A DNA stretch of 57,817 bases from contig NZ_JBHFEI010000020.1 of the NCBI RefSeq assembly GCF_041928815.1, forward strand, positions 1 to 57,817, read 5' to 3'. This document shows, in pieces, positions 43,849 to 52,713 of the stretch; position 1 is the stretch's first letter; the number at the start of each line of letters is the position of its first letter. The translations under genes and the position numbers were made by a program. The stretch is from JBHFEI01 sp041928815 (GTDB lineage Bacteria; Pseudomonadota; Alphaproteobacteria; Rhizobiales; Rhizobiaceae). The notes under the pieces are model-generated. The model was not told where the DNA came from and did no database searches. It saw only the letters and a program-made list of their open reading frames with translations.

Positions 43849-44754
43849 ATGATGACCGACCCTGTCGCCGAAGTTGTCTCACTACTCAAGCCAAGCCCGT
43901 CGATCTCGAAGCTGGTCACGGGCGGTGGCCAGTGGCTGGTTGAGCGCACGGAGATTGGAAGCCCTTTCTACTGCGCCGTGGTCGAGGGCCGTTGCCTGAT
44001 GACGATCGCCGGTCGTGACCCAATGGTGCTCACTGCAGGTGACTTCGTCCTGGTCCCAAAGATCTTCTCGTTCACGATGAGCAGCATGGAGCCGCCGCCA
44101 CGCGGCGCCCTTGCACAACGTCTGGAAACCAGCCCCGGTGTGTTTCGCCTGGGCGACCCGGAGGCGCCGACGGAGATCAAGGCACTGGTCGGGCATTGCG
44201 CGTTCGGCTCGGATGACAAGGCTCTTCTCGTATCGCTGCTGACGGAGGTCATCCATGTTCATGGTGAAGAGCGACTGATGACTCTCGTCCGAATGATCAA
44301 TGAGGAGACGCGAGCTGACCGTGTCGCGCGTGAGATGGTGCTTCACCGGTTACTCGAAGTGTTGTTCATCGACGCGCTACGATCAGCAGCCAACGCCAAA
44401 GCGCCGCCGGGCCTCCTGCGGGGCATGGCAGATCCGATGCTGGCACCAACACTGCGCCGGATCCATGCAGATCCGGGTCGCAGCATGACGGTGGAAACGC
44501 TTGCCCAAGAGGCTGCGATGTCTCGCTCGACCTTCTTCGATCGTTTCCGCAAGGAAGTTGGGGTAGCACCGATGGAATACGCGACGGGATGGCGTATGGT
44601 ACTGGCAAAGGAGTTCCTCCGCGAGGATTTACCCATAGCGGACATTGCCGAGCGCGTCGGCTATGGATCGACCAGCGCCTTCAGCGTTGCCTTCAATCGG
44701 CATGTAGGGATGCCGCCTGGTGCCTATTCGCGCGCTGTTGCTGCTGCGGTTTAG
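43849..44754 (+). CDS. AraC-family regulator with AraC_N cupin-like domain
   Basis: This 301-residue regulator has an N-terminal AraC_N-type ligand domain (ERTEIGSPFYCAVVEGRCLM) and a C-terminal double helix-turn-helix (MTVETLAQEAAMSRSTFFDR, then IADIAERVGYGSTSAFSVAF). The start is set at MMTDP (43849) to match family length. The longer frame starts 42 bp earlier, and no strong ribosome-binding site distinguishes them. Divergent from the SDR gene by 94 bp. Confidence 0.85.
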   Translation: MMTDPVAEVVSLLKPSPSISKLVTGGGQWLVERTEIGSPFYCAVVEGRCLMTIAGRDPMVLTAGDFVLVPKIFSFTMSSMEPPPRGALAQRLETSPGVFRLGDPEAPTEIKALVGHCAFGSDDKALLVSLLTEVIHVHGEERLMTLVRMINEETRADRVAREMVLHRLLEVLFIDALRSAANAKAPPGLLRGMADPMLAPTLRRIHADPGRSMTVETLAQEAAMSRSTFFDRFRKEVGVAPMEYATGWRMVLAKEFLREDLPIADIAERVGYGSTSAFSVAFNRHVGMPPGAYSRAVAAAV

Positions 44755-44766
44755 CGCGTCCGATCC

Positions 44767-45657
44767 TTATCCGCCGATATAAGCGGCCAGTTCTTCGGGT
44801 GTTCCCTTCGGGAAGGCCTGCTTCAGGAAATCGAGGAAGGCAGAGACCCGCGCGCTCAGGAGACGCCGCGACGGGTAAAGCGCCCAGAGCGCGATCTCGG
44901 AGCCTTCGATGTCGCCCCAGTGCTGCAATGTCCCATCACCGATATCGTGGCTGACCAGCGAGATCGGCAGGCGTGCGGCCCCGACGCCTGCCCTCACCGC
45001 ATCCCGAACCATAATGAGGGACGACAGGACGAGGACGGGATCGACCCTGATCTTAGCAGGCCCTTCGGAGGTCATGACATTCCAGGTCTCCGCGCCTGCC
45101 CCTCCCCGGACGACGCACGGGACTGATTGACCGCCCTTCGGGCGGGCGAGATCGGGACGTGCCACGACAACCAGGCGATCATGGAGAAAGGCGCGACCGA
45201 CGAGGCTTTCGTCAGGCGCGGGGTTGACGCGGATCACGAGGTCATACCCCTCCTCGATCATGTCGACGGCGCGATCTTCCGTGGTGATTTCAAGTCTTAC
45301 ATCCGGGTATTTCAGCGCAAAACCCGCGGCGATCTTTCCCATCGCGGTCTGCGACAAGAGGAGTGGCGCACTGATCCGCAATCGGCCGCGGGGCTTTTCC
45401 GCACCGGAAGCAATCGCCGCCGCAGTTTCGTCCAGCTCGGTCAGCAGGCGGGCTGTCCGCTCGGAAAGCGCGCGCCCTTCTTCCGTAAGTTTCAGCGTGC
45501 GCGCGCCGCGTTCGAACAGCCGAAGCTGGAGGGCCGCCTCCAGTTCCGCCACGCGCCGCGACAGGGTTGCCTTCGGCCGCCCGGTGGCGCGCGCCGCTTT
45601 GCCAAAGCCGCCATGGCGCGCGACGAGGTTGAAGTCGGCAAGAGCGAGCAGGTCCAT
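44767..45657 (-). CDS. LysR-family transcriptional regulator
   Basis: This 296-residue regulator has an N-terminal winged helix (FNLVARHGGFGKAARATG, then LSRRVAELEAAL) and a periplasmic-binding-like effector domain. It is divergent from the NmrA-like oxidoreductase gene at 45760; the 102-bp gap should hold its binding sites. It ends 12 bp after the AraC gene on the other strand. Confidence 0.87.
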   Translation of the reverse strand: MDLLALADFNLVARHGGFGKAARATGRPKATLSRRVAELEAALQLRLFERGARTLKLTEEGRALSERTARLLTELDETAAAIASGAEKPRGRLRISAPLLLSQTAMGKIAAGFALKYPDVRLEITTEDRAVDMIEEGYDLVIRVNPAPDESLVGRAFLHDRLVVVARPDLARPKGGQSVPCVVRGGAGAETWNVMTSEGPAKIRVDPVLVLSSLIMVRDAVRAGVGAARLPISLVSHDIGDGTLQHWGDIEGSEIALWALYPSRRLLSARVSAFLDFLKQAFPKGTPEELAAYIGG

Positions 45658-45759
45658 AGTGTTCCACCTGTGGGACAGTGCGTCTAAATTGACCGTCTAT
45701 CGGGCCAACAGTGAACCATCCATATTCGGGGTGTCAAGCAAACAACCGGAGACACTCCC

Positions 45760-46629
45760 ATGACCATCCTTGTTACCGGCGCCACAGGCAATATCGGCGC
45801 GCAAGTCATCCAGCACCTCGTCAACAATGGTGCAGACGTTCGTGCCCTTGTCCGCGACCCCTCCAAGGCAGACTTCCCGGCAGGTGTTGCCGTCGTGAAG
45901 GGCGACTTCCTCGACGTGGACTCGATGCGCGGCGCATTCGACGGCGTCTCTACGCTCTTTCTCCTGAACGCTGTCGTACCGGACGAATTCACCCAGGCTC
46001 TGATCGCCCTCAACGTGGCGCGGTCGGCTGGCATCGAGCGCATCGCCTACCTGTCGGTGATCCATGCCGACGTCTACGTGAATGTCCCGCACTTCGCCGG
46101 CAAGTTCGCCGTGGAGCGCATGATCGAGCAAATGGGCATGGCCGCCACGATCCTGCGGCCGGCCTACTTCATCCAGAACGATTTGACGATCAAGGATGTC
46201 ATCACCGGCTATGGCGTTTACCCGATGCCGGTGGGTGACAAGGGCCTCGCCATGATCGACGTGCGTGATATTGCCGAGATCGCTGCCCTGGAACTGCTGC
46301 GTCGCGAACAGGCTGCACAGCCCCTTCCCCTCACCCGCATCAATCTGGTCGGCCCCGAAACACTGACCGGAGCGGATATCGCTTCCATCTGGTCGAACAT
46401 CCTGGGACGCCCCATCAGCTATGGCGGTGGCGATACAGCGGCCTTCGAGCAAAACCTCAAGCAGTTCATGCCCGCCTGGATGGCCTACGACATGCGCATG
46501 ATGGGCGAGCGGTTCCTGACCGACGGCATGCTGCATGACGAGGGGGACGTCGAGCGCCTGACGGCTCTGCTCGGCCGCCCGCTTCGCTCCTATCGCGCCT
46601 TCGCTTTGGAAACCGCGGCCTCCGCCTGA
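45760..46629 (+). CDS. NmrA-like NAD(P)-binding protein (atypical SDR) 1
   Basis: This 289-residue atypical SDR has the N-terminal VTGATGNIGAQVIQHL loop followed by FVNNGADVRALVRDPSKA-like sequence (with DVRALVRDPSKA), and lacks the YxxxK pair at the usual place. Such proteins act as NAD(P)H:quinone reductases or redox sensors. It is the first of three plus-strand genes under the divergent LysR regulator. Confidence 0.86.
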   Translation: MTILVTGATGNIGAQVIQHLVNNGADVRALVRDPSKADFPAGVAVVKGDFLDVDSMRGAFDGVSTLFLLNAVVPDEFTQALIALNVARSAGIERIAYLSVIHADVYVNVPHFAGKFAVERMIEQMGMAATILRPAYFIQNDLTIKDVITGYGVYPMPVGDKGLAMIDVRDIAEIAALELLRREQAAQPLPLTRINLVGPETLTGADIASIWSNILGRPISYGGGDTAAFEQNLKQFMPAWMAYDMRMMGERFLTDGMLHDEGDVERLTALLGRPLRSYRAFALETAASA

Positions 46630-46667
46630 GGCAGGCCGCCCCACATCTCACAACAAGGACCATCGTC

Positions 46668-47140
46668 ATGATCTATTCGACCGCAACCGTTCCCGTAAAT
46701 CCTGAAGGCGAAACCACGCTCACCCGAGAGCAGGTCTGGAAGGGCCTTGAACTGAAAGCGCGCGACGCGCGCCTGTTTTTGCCACCGGGCCTCTGCACCC
46801 GCTGCGACGTCGCCGAGGAAAGTGCGACCCATTTCGTTGTGAAGCGACGATCGCGGGCTCTGACATCAGGGAGATCATCACCCTGAAACCGCAGAGCAAG
46901 GTCACGTTCTTTCAGGCGACCGGACCCCGCGAGGGCGCCATCATCAACGAGCTCTTCGAGGATGAAGCAGGCGCGCTGCAGCTGAAATTCTACTGCTATC
47001 TCGGATTGCGCGACAAAGAGCCCGGCGGACCTGAAGAGCAGGCCGAGAAGGCGCAGTTCGACAGCGACAAGGGATACAGATCGGCCCTGCTGTCGACGCT
47101 CAAGCGGACCCGCGAACTCGTGGCAGAGGGAAGGCTCTGA
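46668..47140 (+). pseudogene. AtaL-like (DUF1857-type) SRPBCC protein with a frameshift
   Basis: Codons from 46668 encode MIYSTATVPVNPEGETTLTR onward up to THFV. The frame then shifts, and the protein continues as EATIAGSDIREIITL to KRTRELVAEGRL, stopping at 47140. One base is missing near 46842. The joined protein of about 157 residues has the START/SRPBCC pattern of AtaL-like proteins. It lies between two NmrA-like genes. A sequencing error cannot be excluded. Confidence 0.7.
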
Positions 47141-47210
47141 ATTCCACCATCATCGAAACCAATGAGGCGGCCTCATGAGGGGCGCCCTGCCTTTCACGAG
47201 GACCACTTCC

Positions 47211-47879
47211 ATGCTCACCTCTCCAACAGAAATAAATCCAACCAACCTGCCGAAGATCCTGATCCTTGGCGCCACGGGTCCGACCGCTCGCCAAATCGTC
47301 AGACAGGCTGTCGCTCGTGGTTACGATGTTACCGCACTCGTTCGCTCGCCGGAGAAAGCCGCTGATTTGGTTGGAGCCAGGATCGTTGTCGGCGATGCCC
47401 GCGATGAAGAGGCACTGTGTCAGGCAGTAAAAGGCCGCGACACTGTCATCAGTGCGCTTGGCACACCCGCTAGTCCGTTCCGCGAGGTTACGCTCCTTTC
47501 GACTGCGACCCGGGCACTCGTCGATGCGATGAAGGCAGAGGGGGTGAAGCGCCTTGTCGCCATCACCGGTATCGCCGCCGGCGACAGCGCTGGGCACGGC
47601 GGCTTCCTGTTCGACAATCTGATCTTCCCGCTCCTCCTGCGTAAGGTCTATGCCGACAAGGACCGTCAGGAGTCCATCATCCGGAACAGCGAGCTTGCCT
47701 GGACGATCGTCCGCCCTTCCATCCTGAACAACAAGCCCGGCGGGAAGCCTGTGCGTGCGTTGACGAGCTTCGACACATTCCACGGCGGTTCGATCTCGCG
47801 AGAAGACGTTGCGACTTTTGTGCTCGATCAGTGCGACACTGACAAATGGCTTCATGAGACGCCACTCATCTCCTGGTAG
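47211..47879 (+). CDS. NmrA-like NAD(P)-binding protein (atypical SDR) 2
   Basis: This 222-residue atypical SDR has ILILGATGPTARQIVRQAVA near the N-terminus, then DVTALVRSPEKA and a WTIVRPSIL segment near residue 163. Start 47211 is preferred over 47175 because GAGGA lies about 9 bases upstream and family length fits. It is the third gene of the LysR-linked unit. Confidence 0.83.
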   Translation: MLTSPTEINPTNLPKILILGATGPTARQIVRQAVARGYDVTALVRSPEKAADLVGARIVVGDARDEEALCQAVKGRDTVISALGTPASPFREVTLLSTATRALVDAMKAEGVKRLVAITGIAAGDSAGHGGFLFDNLIFPLLLRKVYADKDRQESIIRNSELAWTIVRPSILNNKPGGKPVRALTSFDTFHGGSISREDVATFVLDQCDTDKWLHETPLISW

Positions 47880-48071
47880 ACTTGGCGACGGACGTCAAAC
47901 AATCAGGCACGGCCGCGCACAGCGCCGATGCATAGCTAAACTGCACAAAAATGAGGTGCGTCATGGTCAAAACGTGTGCATAGTGCCCTCAGCTGATGCA
48001 GATGGCGGCTTCCTCCCAGTTCCGCCGCAGCAGCTGTTCCCCTCTGGAGGTCCATGACCTTCATACTTTAT

Positions 48072-48100
48072 GGGCCGCGGTTTTCCGTCGGCCCTTTTTT
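48072..48100 (+). terminator. Rho-independent terminator after the NmrA-like gene
   Basis: GGGCCGCGG pairs with CCG-T-CGGCCC around TTTT (one bulged T), followed by six Ts at 48095-48100. It lies about 190 bp beyond the stop codon. That distance, and a CTTCCTCCC stretch around 48010, leave room for an independent small RNA ending here. Confidence 0.7.
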
Positions 48101-48166
48101 CTTTCCTAAAAAAGTCGCGACAGCGTCCGGGATTGGAAACGGCGGGGCCGAAGCCCCGCGATGATC

Positions 48167-48751
48167 CTATTCGAAAGCCGCCATCTGGGCGGTTGCGGCT
48201 TGTGTGTCGACGGATTGCGCAGGTTGCTCAACCGTGCGCTCATAAGGCTTCCAGGTTTCGCCGATGATGTCTTCGTAGGCCGAGACGACACCTTCGGCTG
48301 CCATGCGAAGCACATGGGCCTGCAGGCCCATGTCGGCTGCAAACTCGCGCTTGCGCTGCGCACGGCTGTCGAAGCCAACCGGTCCGTCGAGATCCTCGTC
48401 CCTGGTATCGTTGGAAAGCTTCGCGGTGAGATCGCGGGCCTCGGTCACCGCGCGTGAGTAGAATTGCCCGGCGCCGTAGGCGGAACCGACGAACGATCCG
48501 ACGATGCGCTGCATATGGATCTGCATGGCCTTTTCGGCGAGGCCGTCCTTCAGCGCGTCTGCGCTTTCGATCAGCTGGCCGCGGTGGAGGTCGCGGATCC
48601 CGTCACTGTCGATGAGGGCGAGGCCGAAGCTTTCGGAGATGCGGTGGGCCTGGGCTGCATCTGGGCAGGCGTGCCTGACCATTTCCAGGGTGGTGGCGCG
48701 CTGGGATTTGTTGGGGCGGGTCTTCTGGGTGGAGCGGTTGAGCGTTGCCAT
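48167..48751 (-). CDS. conserved-looking hypothetical protein
   Basis: This 194-residue hydrophilic, largely helical protein has no signal peptide or membrane span. No family was recognised. Codon pattern and composition look genuine (for example GSFVGSAYGAGQFYSRAV and AEGVVSAYEDIIGETWKPYE). It is flanked by gene-poor DNA on both sides. A plasmid-borne accessory protein is possible. Confidence 0.6.
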   Translation of the reverse strand: MATLNRSTQKTRPNKSQRATTLEMVRHACPDAAQAHRISESFGLALIDSDGIRDLHRGQLIESADALKDGLAEKAMQIHMQRIVGSFVGSAYGAGQFYSRAVTEARDLTAKLSNDTRDEDLDGPVGFDSRAQRKREFAADMGLQAHVLRMAAEGVVSAYEDIIGETWKPYERTVEQPAQSVDTQAATAQMAAFE

Positions 48752-49291
48752 GATCGGATCCTTTGAGCGATGTTTCAGCGAAGCCCGGGGTGCCGGTTGT
48801 CGTCCGGCTCAGCCTCTCGGGTGCGGGCAAAAGGACATGGGAATCAGCGGCCCGGCCCAAGGTCAGGGCATTGCCAGGAGGAGCGAGGAAGGTTTGCGAA
48901 TGGTGCTGCCTGCCACCGGCGGGCTGCGCCGGACGCGAGCCTGCCTTGCAACGAGGCGGTGATCCTGCCGCAACGCGGCGTGGCACACGGCCTTTGACCG
49001 GGACGCGTCCATGTCAGACCGCAGCAAAACCGAGGGGCTGTGCCGGCCGAACATCTGGTTTTACGGCAGCATGATGCAACCGCAATCGAAGACTCTATCC
49101 GTGCAACGCTTCAAGGTGGGAAGCCGGAGCCGATCATCGCCGTGATCAAAGCGCCCTCAAACTCAATGCCGCCAAACGGCTGGTCGGTGTGACCCATGCT
49201 TTGACAGCCATTGCCTCGTACTAGCCGGCAGATCTTGGCGACAAGCATCCGCACCGGCACTTGGTGCCGGTGTGATCAGAGCGTCGCGGCT
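48752..49291. other. gene-poor region with a possible decayed coding fragment
   Basis: No intact gene is seen in these 540 bp. Around 49045-49200 the plus strand reads protein-like segments (HDATAIEDSIRATLQGGKPE, then after a shift LNAAKRLVGVTHALTAIAS and a stop). This may be the end of a decayed gene of unknown family. Confidence 0.3.
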
Positions 49292-49747
49292 TCAGGCCGC
49301 GCTGGCAAGTGCCTCGATGCCATGTCTCTCCATTGCAGCGCCAATTCGCCGAAAGTCCGGGGGGCCGCCTGCTGGCTCGGCCGATCCTATATCGCGAAAG
49401 AAAGCGACCATGCTTGCCTCAAGCATGACCAGCATGCGCACCGGATTGCCGCTTTCATTGACATAGTTGTGAGGTACGCGAGACGGTATCCTCACCGATG
49501 TTCCAGGTCCAGCATGGATGACCACGGGTGGCATTTCTGAACCAAACTGCCGCACGGTTAGTTCGCCTTCCAGCACGTAAAAGAGCTCCGCTGAATCGTG
49601 TGTGTGAGGCGGTGTTCCAGATCCCGCTGGCACCTCGATGTCCAGAAGCTCGATTGACGAACCTGGGAGGTTGCCCAAAAAGCGTATCTTGTCGGCGACC
49701 ACCCAACGGCAATCGGCCTTGGAGGGAGGATTTGCATCGATTGTCAT
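49292..49747 (-). CDS. cupin-domain protein
   Basis: This 151-residue single cupin has motif 1 GTPPHTHDSAELFYVLEGEL and motif 2 around VRIPSRVPHNYVNESG, with the metal-binding His residues present. Its start overlaps the stop of the TetR gene upstream (ATGA), so the two are translated together. It may bind or modify the ligand sensed by the regulator. Confidence 0.84.
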   Translation of the reverse strand: MTIDANPPSKADCRWVVADKIRFLGNLPGSSIELLDIEVPAGSGTPPHTHDSAELFYVLEGELTVRQFGSEMPPVVIHAGPGTSVRIPSRVPHNYVNESGNPVRMLVMLEASMVAFFRDIGSAEPAGGPPDFRRIGAAMERHGIEALASAA

Positions 49748-50379
49748 CGCTTATCTCCTTTGGCTGCGATGGTTTCGTCCGCCGCAGTCTCGCCCGAGTT
49801 GATCGCGGACAGGATCAATTCGAGTGCCCAGGAAGCGGCCTCTCCGGCCTGGGTGCCGTCGAGACCGCCATAATCTTTGAGAACCTCCCAAGCGGAGGCG
49901 GAGTAGAGCAGGTGCGCAAGGGCTTCGATCTTCTGGCGTTCCGATTGCGATAATTTATCGAGGGCAGGAGCGAGGGCCGCCGAGAAGTCGCGGCGCCGGT
50001 TCGCAATAGTGCCCGCCCGCATCTCACGTCCGGTCCGCGAGTGCAGCGCGGCCCGCATGGCGGCATCATGTTCATCGAAAAGGGGAAACGCCTGACGCGG
50101 CCCGTCAGAAATATCTTCCCGGGTCACCGGTTTGATCGAGGCCCCGATGCGGGCATTGAGCCATGGCCAGAATGCCCGCAGCAGTTCTTCCTTGTTTTCG
50201 AAGTGCCTGAAGATCGTCCGACGCTGCACACCTGCTTCGGCGGCGATTGCGTCCATGCCGATGTCGTCCGGGTTCTCCACGGACTCCATCAGGGAGAACA
50301 AGGCTGAAAGTATTGCCTCCCGGGTTTCCTGGAACTGTGCCGCCCGTTTTGGGCTGTTGTAGGCGCGCGTCAGGGACAA
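49744..50379 (-). CDS. TetR-family transcriptional regulator
   Basis: This 211-residue regulator has an N-terminal helix-turn-helix (REAILSALFSLMES, then MDAIAAEAGVQRRTIFRHFE) and a helical ligand domain. A long perfect inverted repeat lies only 9 bp upstream of the start (50388-50426), which strongly suggests autorepression of this regulator-cupin operon. Confidence 0.87.
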   Translation of the reverse strand: MSLTRAYNSPKRAAQFQETREAILSALFSLMESVENPDDIGMDAIAAEAGVQRRTIFRHFENKEELLRAFWPWLNARIGASIKPVTREDISDGPRQAFPLFDEHDAAMRAALHSRTGREMRAGTIANRRRDFSAALAPALDKLSQSERQKIEALAHLLYSASAWEVLKDYGGLDGTQAGEAASWALELILSAINSGETAADETIAAKGDKR

Positions 50380-50387
50380 AGCAAAAT

Positions 50388-50426
50388 CTCCAAATTCGTG
50401 TCTCAGTATGTGTCACGAATTTGGAG
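50388..50426. promoter_or_regulatory. perfect 13-bp inverted repeat, candidate TetR operator
   Basis: CTCCAAATTCGTG (50388-50400) and CACGAATTTGGAG (50414-50426) are exact reverse complements with a 13-base spacer. The spacer region is part of a direct repeat: TGTCTC-N3-ATGTG-N-CAC occurs at 50399-50416 and again at 50440-50457, 41 bp apart. Confidence 0.65.
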
Positions 50427-50719
50427 CCATGTCAATTGATGTCTCGCGATGTGCCACCAATATGTGGCGGTGATCCGTGAGCGTGCGCCAACAAGGAGAC
50501 CGCCAGCGAAGCAGGCGGCTCTAGCGTCGACCTAATGCTACTCGGCAGCTTCGCGGAAAGCTTCGTCCGCCCCGCCTTCGATGTCGGGGTGGTCTACAAT
50601 CTCACCGCAGGCAAGCTGATCATCGAGCGTTTCGGGCGCGTCGTCGGCCCCTTCCAATTCGCCCTCGGCGCATCTGTATCGTCCGACCCACGACCGCACG
50701 TCATCAGTGGATGGCGCGA

Positions 50720-50936
50720 GCAGCTGGCGTCGTCGAAGGCTTCAAGCCGGTGAACTTCGACCGTCTTCCCCAATCCCTGCGTGAAAAAGATGGCCAGTGG
50801 TTTACCGTGCATACGCTTTCGGTTGCCTTCCTCGTCAATACGCAACTGGTCAAGAACGTGCCCCAGAGCTGGGCTGATCTCCTGAAACCTGAATACAAGA
50901 ATGCGATCGTCTACCAGGACCCGCGTTCCACGGGTC
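50720..50936 (+). pseudogene. internal fragment of an iron/polyamine-type ABC binding protein
   Basis: The plus strand encodes VVEGFKPVNFDRLPQSLREK, then GQWFTVHTLSVAFLVNTQLV and VPQSWADLLKPEYKNAIVYQ. This is a mid-protein segment of a type-2 periplasmic binding protein (AfuA/FbpA-like). There is no start or signal peptide, and it stops right at the junction with the dnaE2 fragment. It is a recombination scar. Confidence 0.65.
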
Positions 50937-51199
50937 AGCCTTGAATAGGCTAGTCGATCGGTGGGGTAGACCAGAAGCGACATGCCGTCCGAGAGATCGA
51001 GACGACAACCGACGACCAGTCTCACGCCTGTGGTCTTTGCCGCCTCCCATGCCCGCACGATCCCGGCGAGCGAGTTGCGATCGACAACGCCAAGGGCATC
51101 GATCCCGAGGGCTGCCGCGGTGGCAAACAGTTCTTCCGCCGAACTTGCTCCGCGCAGGAAGGAGAAATGCGTGGCGACCTGGAGCTCGGCATATCTCAT
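50936..51199 (-). pseudogene. dnaE2: truncated error-prone DNA polymerase DnaE2, N-terminus only
   Basis: From ATG 51199, overlapping the imuB stop, about 88 codons match the PHP domain of DnaE2 (ELQVATHFSFLRGASSAEEL, GVVDRNSLAGIVRAWEAA, VVGCRLDLSDGMSLLVYPTD). Homology stops after AYSRL at about 50936, where antisense of the binding-protein fragment begins. Roughly 1000 residues, including the polymerase active site, are gone. Confidence 0.85.
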
Positions 51200-52713
51200 C
51201 CGAACACCCCGTGCAGGAACCACTGATGCGATCCCGTGTCCGCGTCCACGCCGTCGCCGGCGCGATAGACCCAATATCGCTCGCCTCCCTCGTCCTCGAC
51301 AACGAAGTAATCTCGCACAGCCGCGTGTTCCCTTGGCCGGATCCACCACTCTCCGAAGATCCGCTCTGGACCATCGGCGCGTCTGACGCGCCGGCGTTTG
51401 CCCCGCCAGGTAAACACGGCCGGTGGCTGGTCAGGGAGGAGCGCCGTGACGTCGATCCGTTCCGGGTTCGCCAGCAAGCGCGATGGTCGCGGCCACTTTG
51501 CGGCCCAGGTCGCGCCGGTCTCGTCGTCTGTTGGTCCGATACGCCGCATGGACCGTTCCGGGACATCGGAGGCCACCGGCGTGACACGGTAAAGGCGCTG
51601 GCCGCGATTGCCGAGAATGTCGACCAGTGGCGTGACGTCGACCACCTGCTCTGCCACAAGCGAAGAAGCGACCTGACGCTCTTCCAGAGGCTCCGCCATG
51701 ATCGCTACAAGCACCATCCGTTCGATACCGAAGCCGGGATCGATCTTTTCAATCCGGTCGCAAAGCAGTTTCGACAGACGTGCGGGGTCGCGGACTGGTT
51801 TTGCCAGGCCGGCCCGGATGGACTGGCGCGTGTTGTCGACACGATGGATCACGAGGTCCGAGCGCCGGACACCCAGACCCTTTTGTTCGAGCCTTGCCGT
51901 TAGCTCGCCGACGAGGCGCCGAACATATTTTGCAATCGTTTCCGCAGCACCGATCGGCTCCTGGAAATTCCGGGCCACTTCGATCAGTTCCGGCGTTCGC
52001 AGCGGCTCGATGGGCTCGGCGACACGGCCGAACAGCTGGTCGAGACGTCTGCCGACTTCGGGACCGTATCTCAGTGTCAACGGTGCGCGCGGCATCGCGG
52101 AAAGTTCGCCGACCGTCTCGACACCCATTACCCGCAGCCCATGGATCGTGTCTGGTGGAAGACGCAGGCAGTGGATCGACAGGCCAGTCACCGCTTTCAC
52201 AACGCCGCCTACCGGAACGACTGTCGTTCCAGCCGACGTCAGGCGGGTGATGGCATGCGCAGCGCCCCAGGTATCGGCGACCGCAGCACGTGCCGTCAGG
52301 CCACGCCCCCTTAATCCGTTGACCAGGCCGGAGATCAAGAGGTCCTCGCCGCCCTGCAGGTGATCGGCGCCTTCGGTGTCCATGACAATCCCGTCAACGC
52401 CATCGACGGCCACGACCGGGCTGTATTGCCGCAGCGCCCACAGCGCCAGTCTCTCCAAAGCAGCAGCGTCGGCAGCAGGATCGGCATCGATCATCGTCAG
52501 GCCGGCCACGATTGCCTGCGCCTTGCTTGCCGGCATGCCGAGCTTCAGGCCGAGTTTGCGCGCGGCCGTGTCGGCAGCCGAGATCCACCGTTTCGAGCCT
52601 GACCTCGAGATGACGACGAGCGGCTGGTCAGCTGGCACGGCTGCCTCGCCATGCCGCCTGATCCTGTCGGTGGGAAGATGAGGGAAGTAGACACACACGA
52701 CCCTTGGCATCAC
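51196..52713 (-). CDS. imuB: ImuB, Y-family polymerase-like mutasome subunit
   Basis: This 505-residue protein shows the Y-family fold start (PRVVCVYFPHLPTDRI) with the palm region (VDGVDGIVMDTEGADHLQGG) and a C-terminal extension ending WFLHGVFG. ImuB lacks catalytic polymerase activity in known systems and bridges ImuA, the beta clamp and DnaE2. It appears intact here, but both partners are damaged. It overlaps imuA by 86 bp and dnaE2 by four bases. Confidence 0.88.
   Translation of the reverse strand: MMPRVVCVYFPHLPTDRIRRHGEAAVPADQPLVVISRSGSKRWISAADTAARKLGLKLGMPASKAQAIVAGLTMIDADPAADAAALERLALWALRQYSPVVAVDGVDGIVMDTEGADHLQGGEDLLISGLVNGLRGRGLTARAAVADTWGAAHAITRLTSAGTTVVPVGGVVKAVTGLSIHCLRLPPDTIHGLRVMGVETVGELSAMPRAPLTLRYGPEVGRRLDQLFGRVAEPIEPLRTPELIEVARNFQEPIGAAETIAKYVRRLVGELTARLEQKGLGVRRSDLVIHRVDNTRQSIRAGLAKPVRDPARLSKLLCDRIEKIDPGFGIERMVLVAIMAEPLEERQVASSLVAEQVVDVTPLVDILGNRGQRLYRVTPVASDVPERSMRRIGPTDDETGATWAAKWPRPSRLLANPERIDVTALLPDQPPAVFTWRGKRRRVRRADGPERIFGEWWIRPREHAAVRDYFVVEDEGGERYWVYRAGDGVDADTGSHQWFLHGVFG

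Noticed and set aside
50594..51349. 251-codon minus-strand frame covering the dnaE2 start
   Set aside because: Only the part from 51199 to about 50936 is DnaE2. The rest is antisense to a binding-protein fragment and to upstream imuB sequence.
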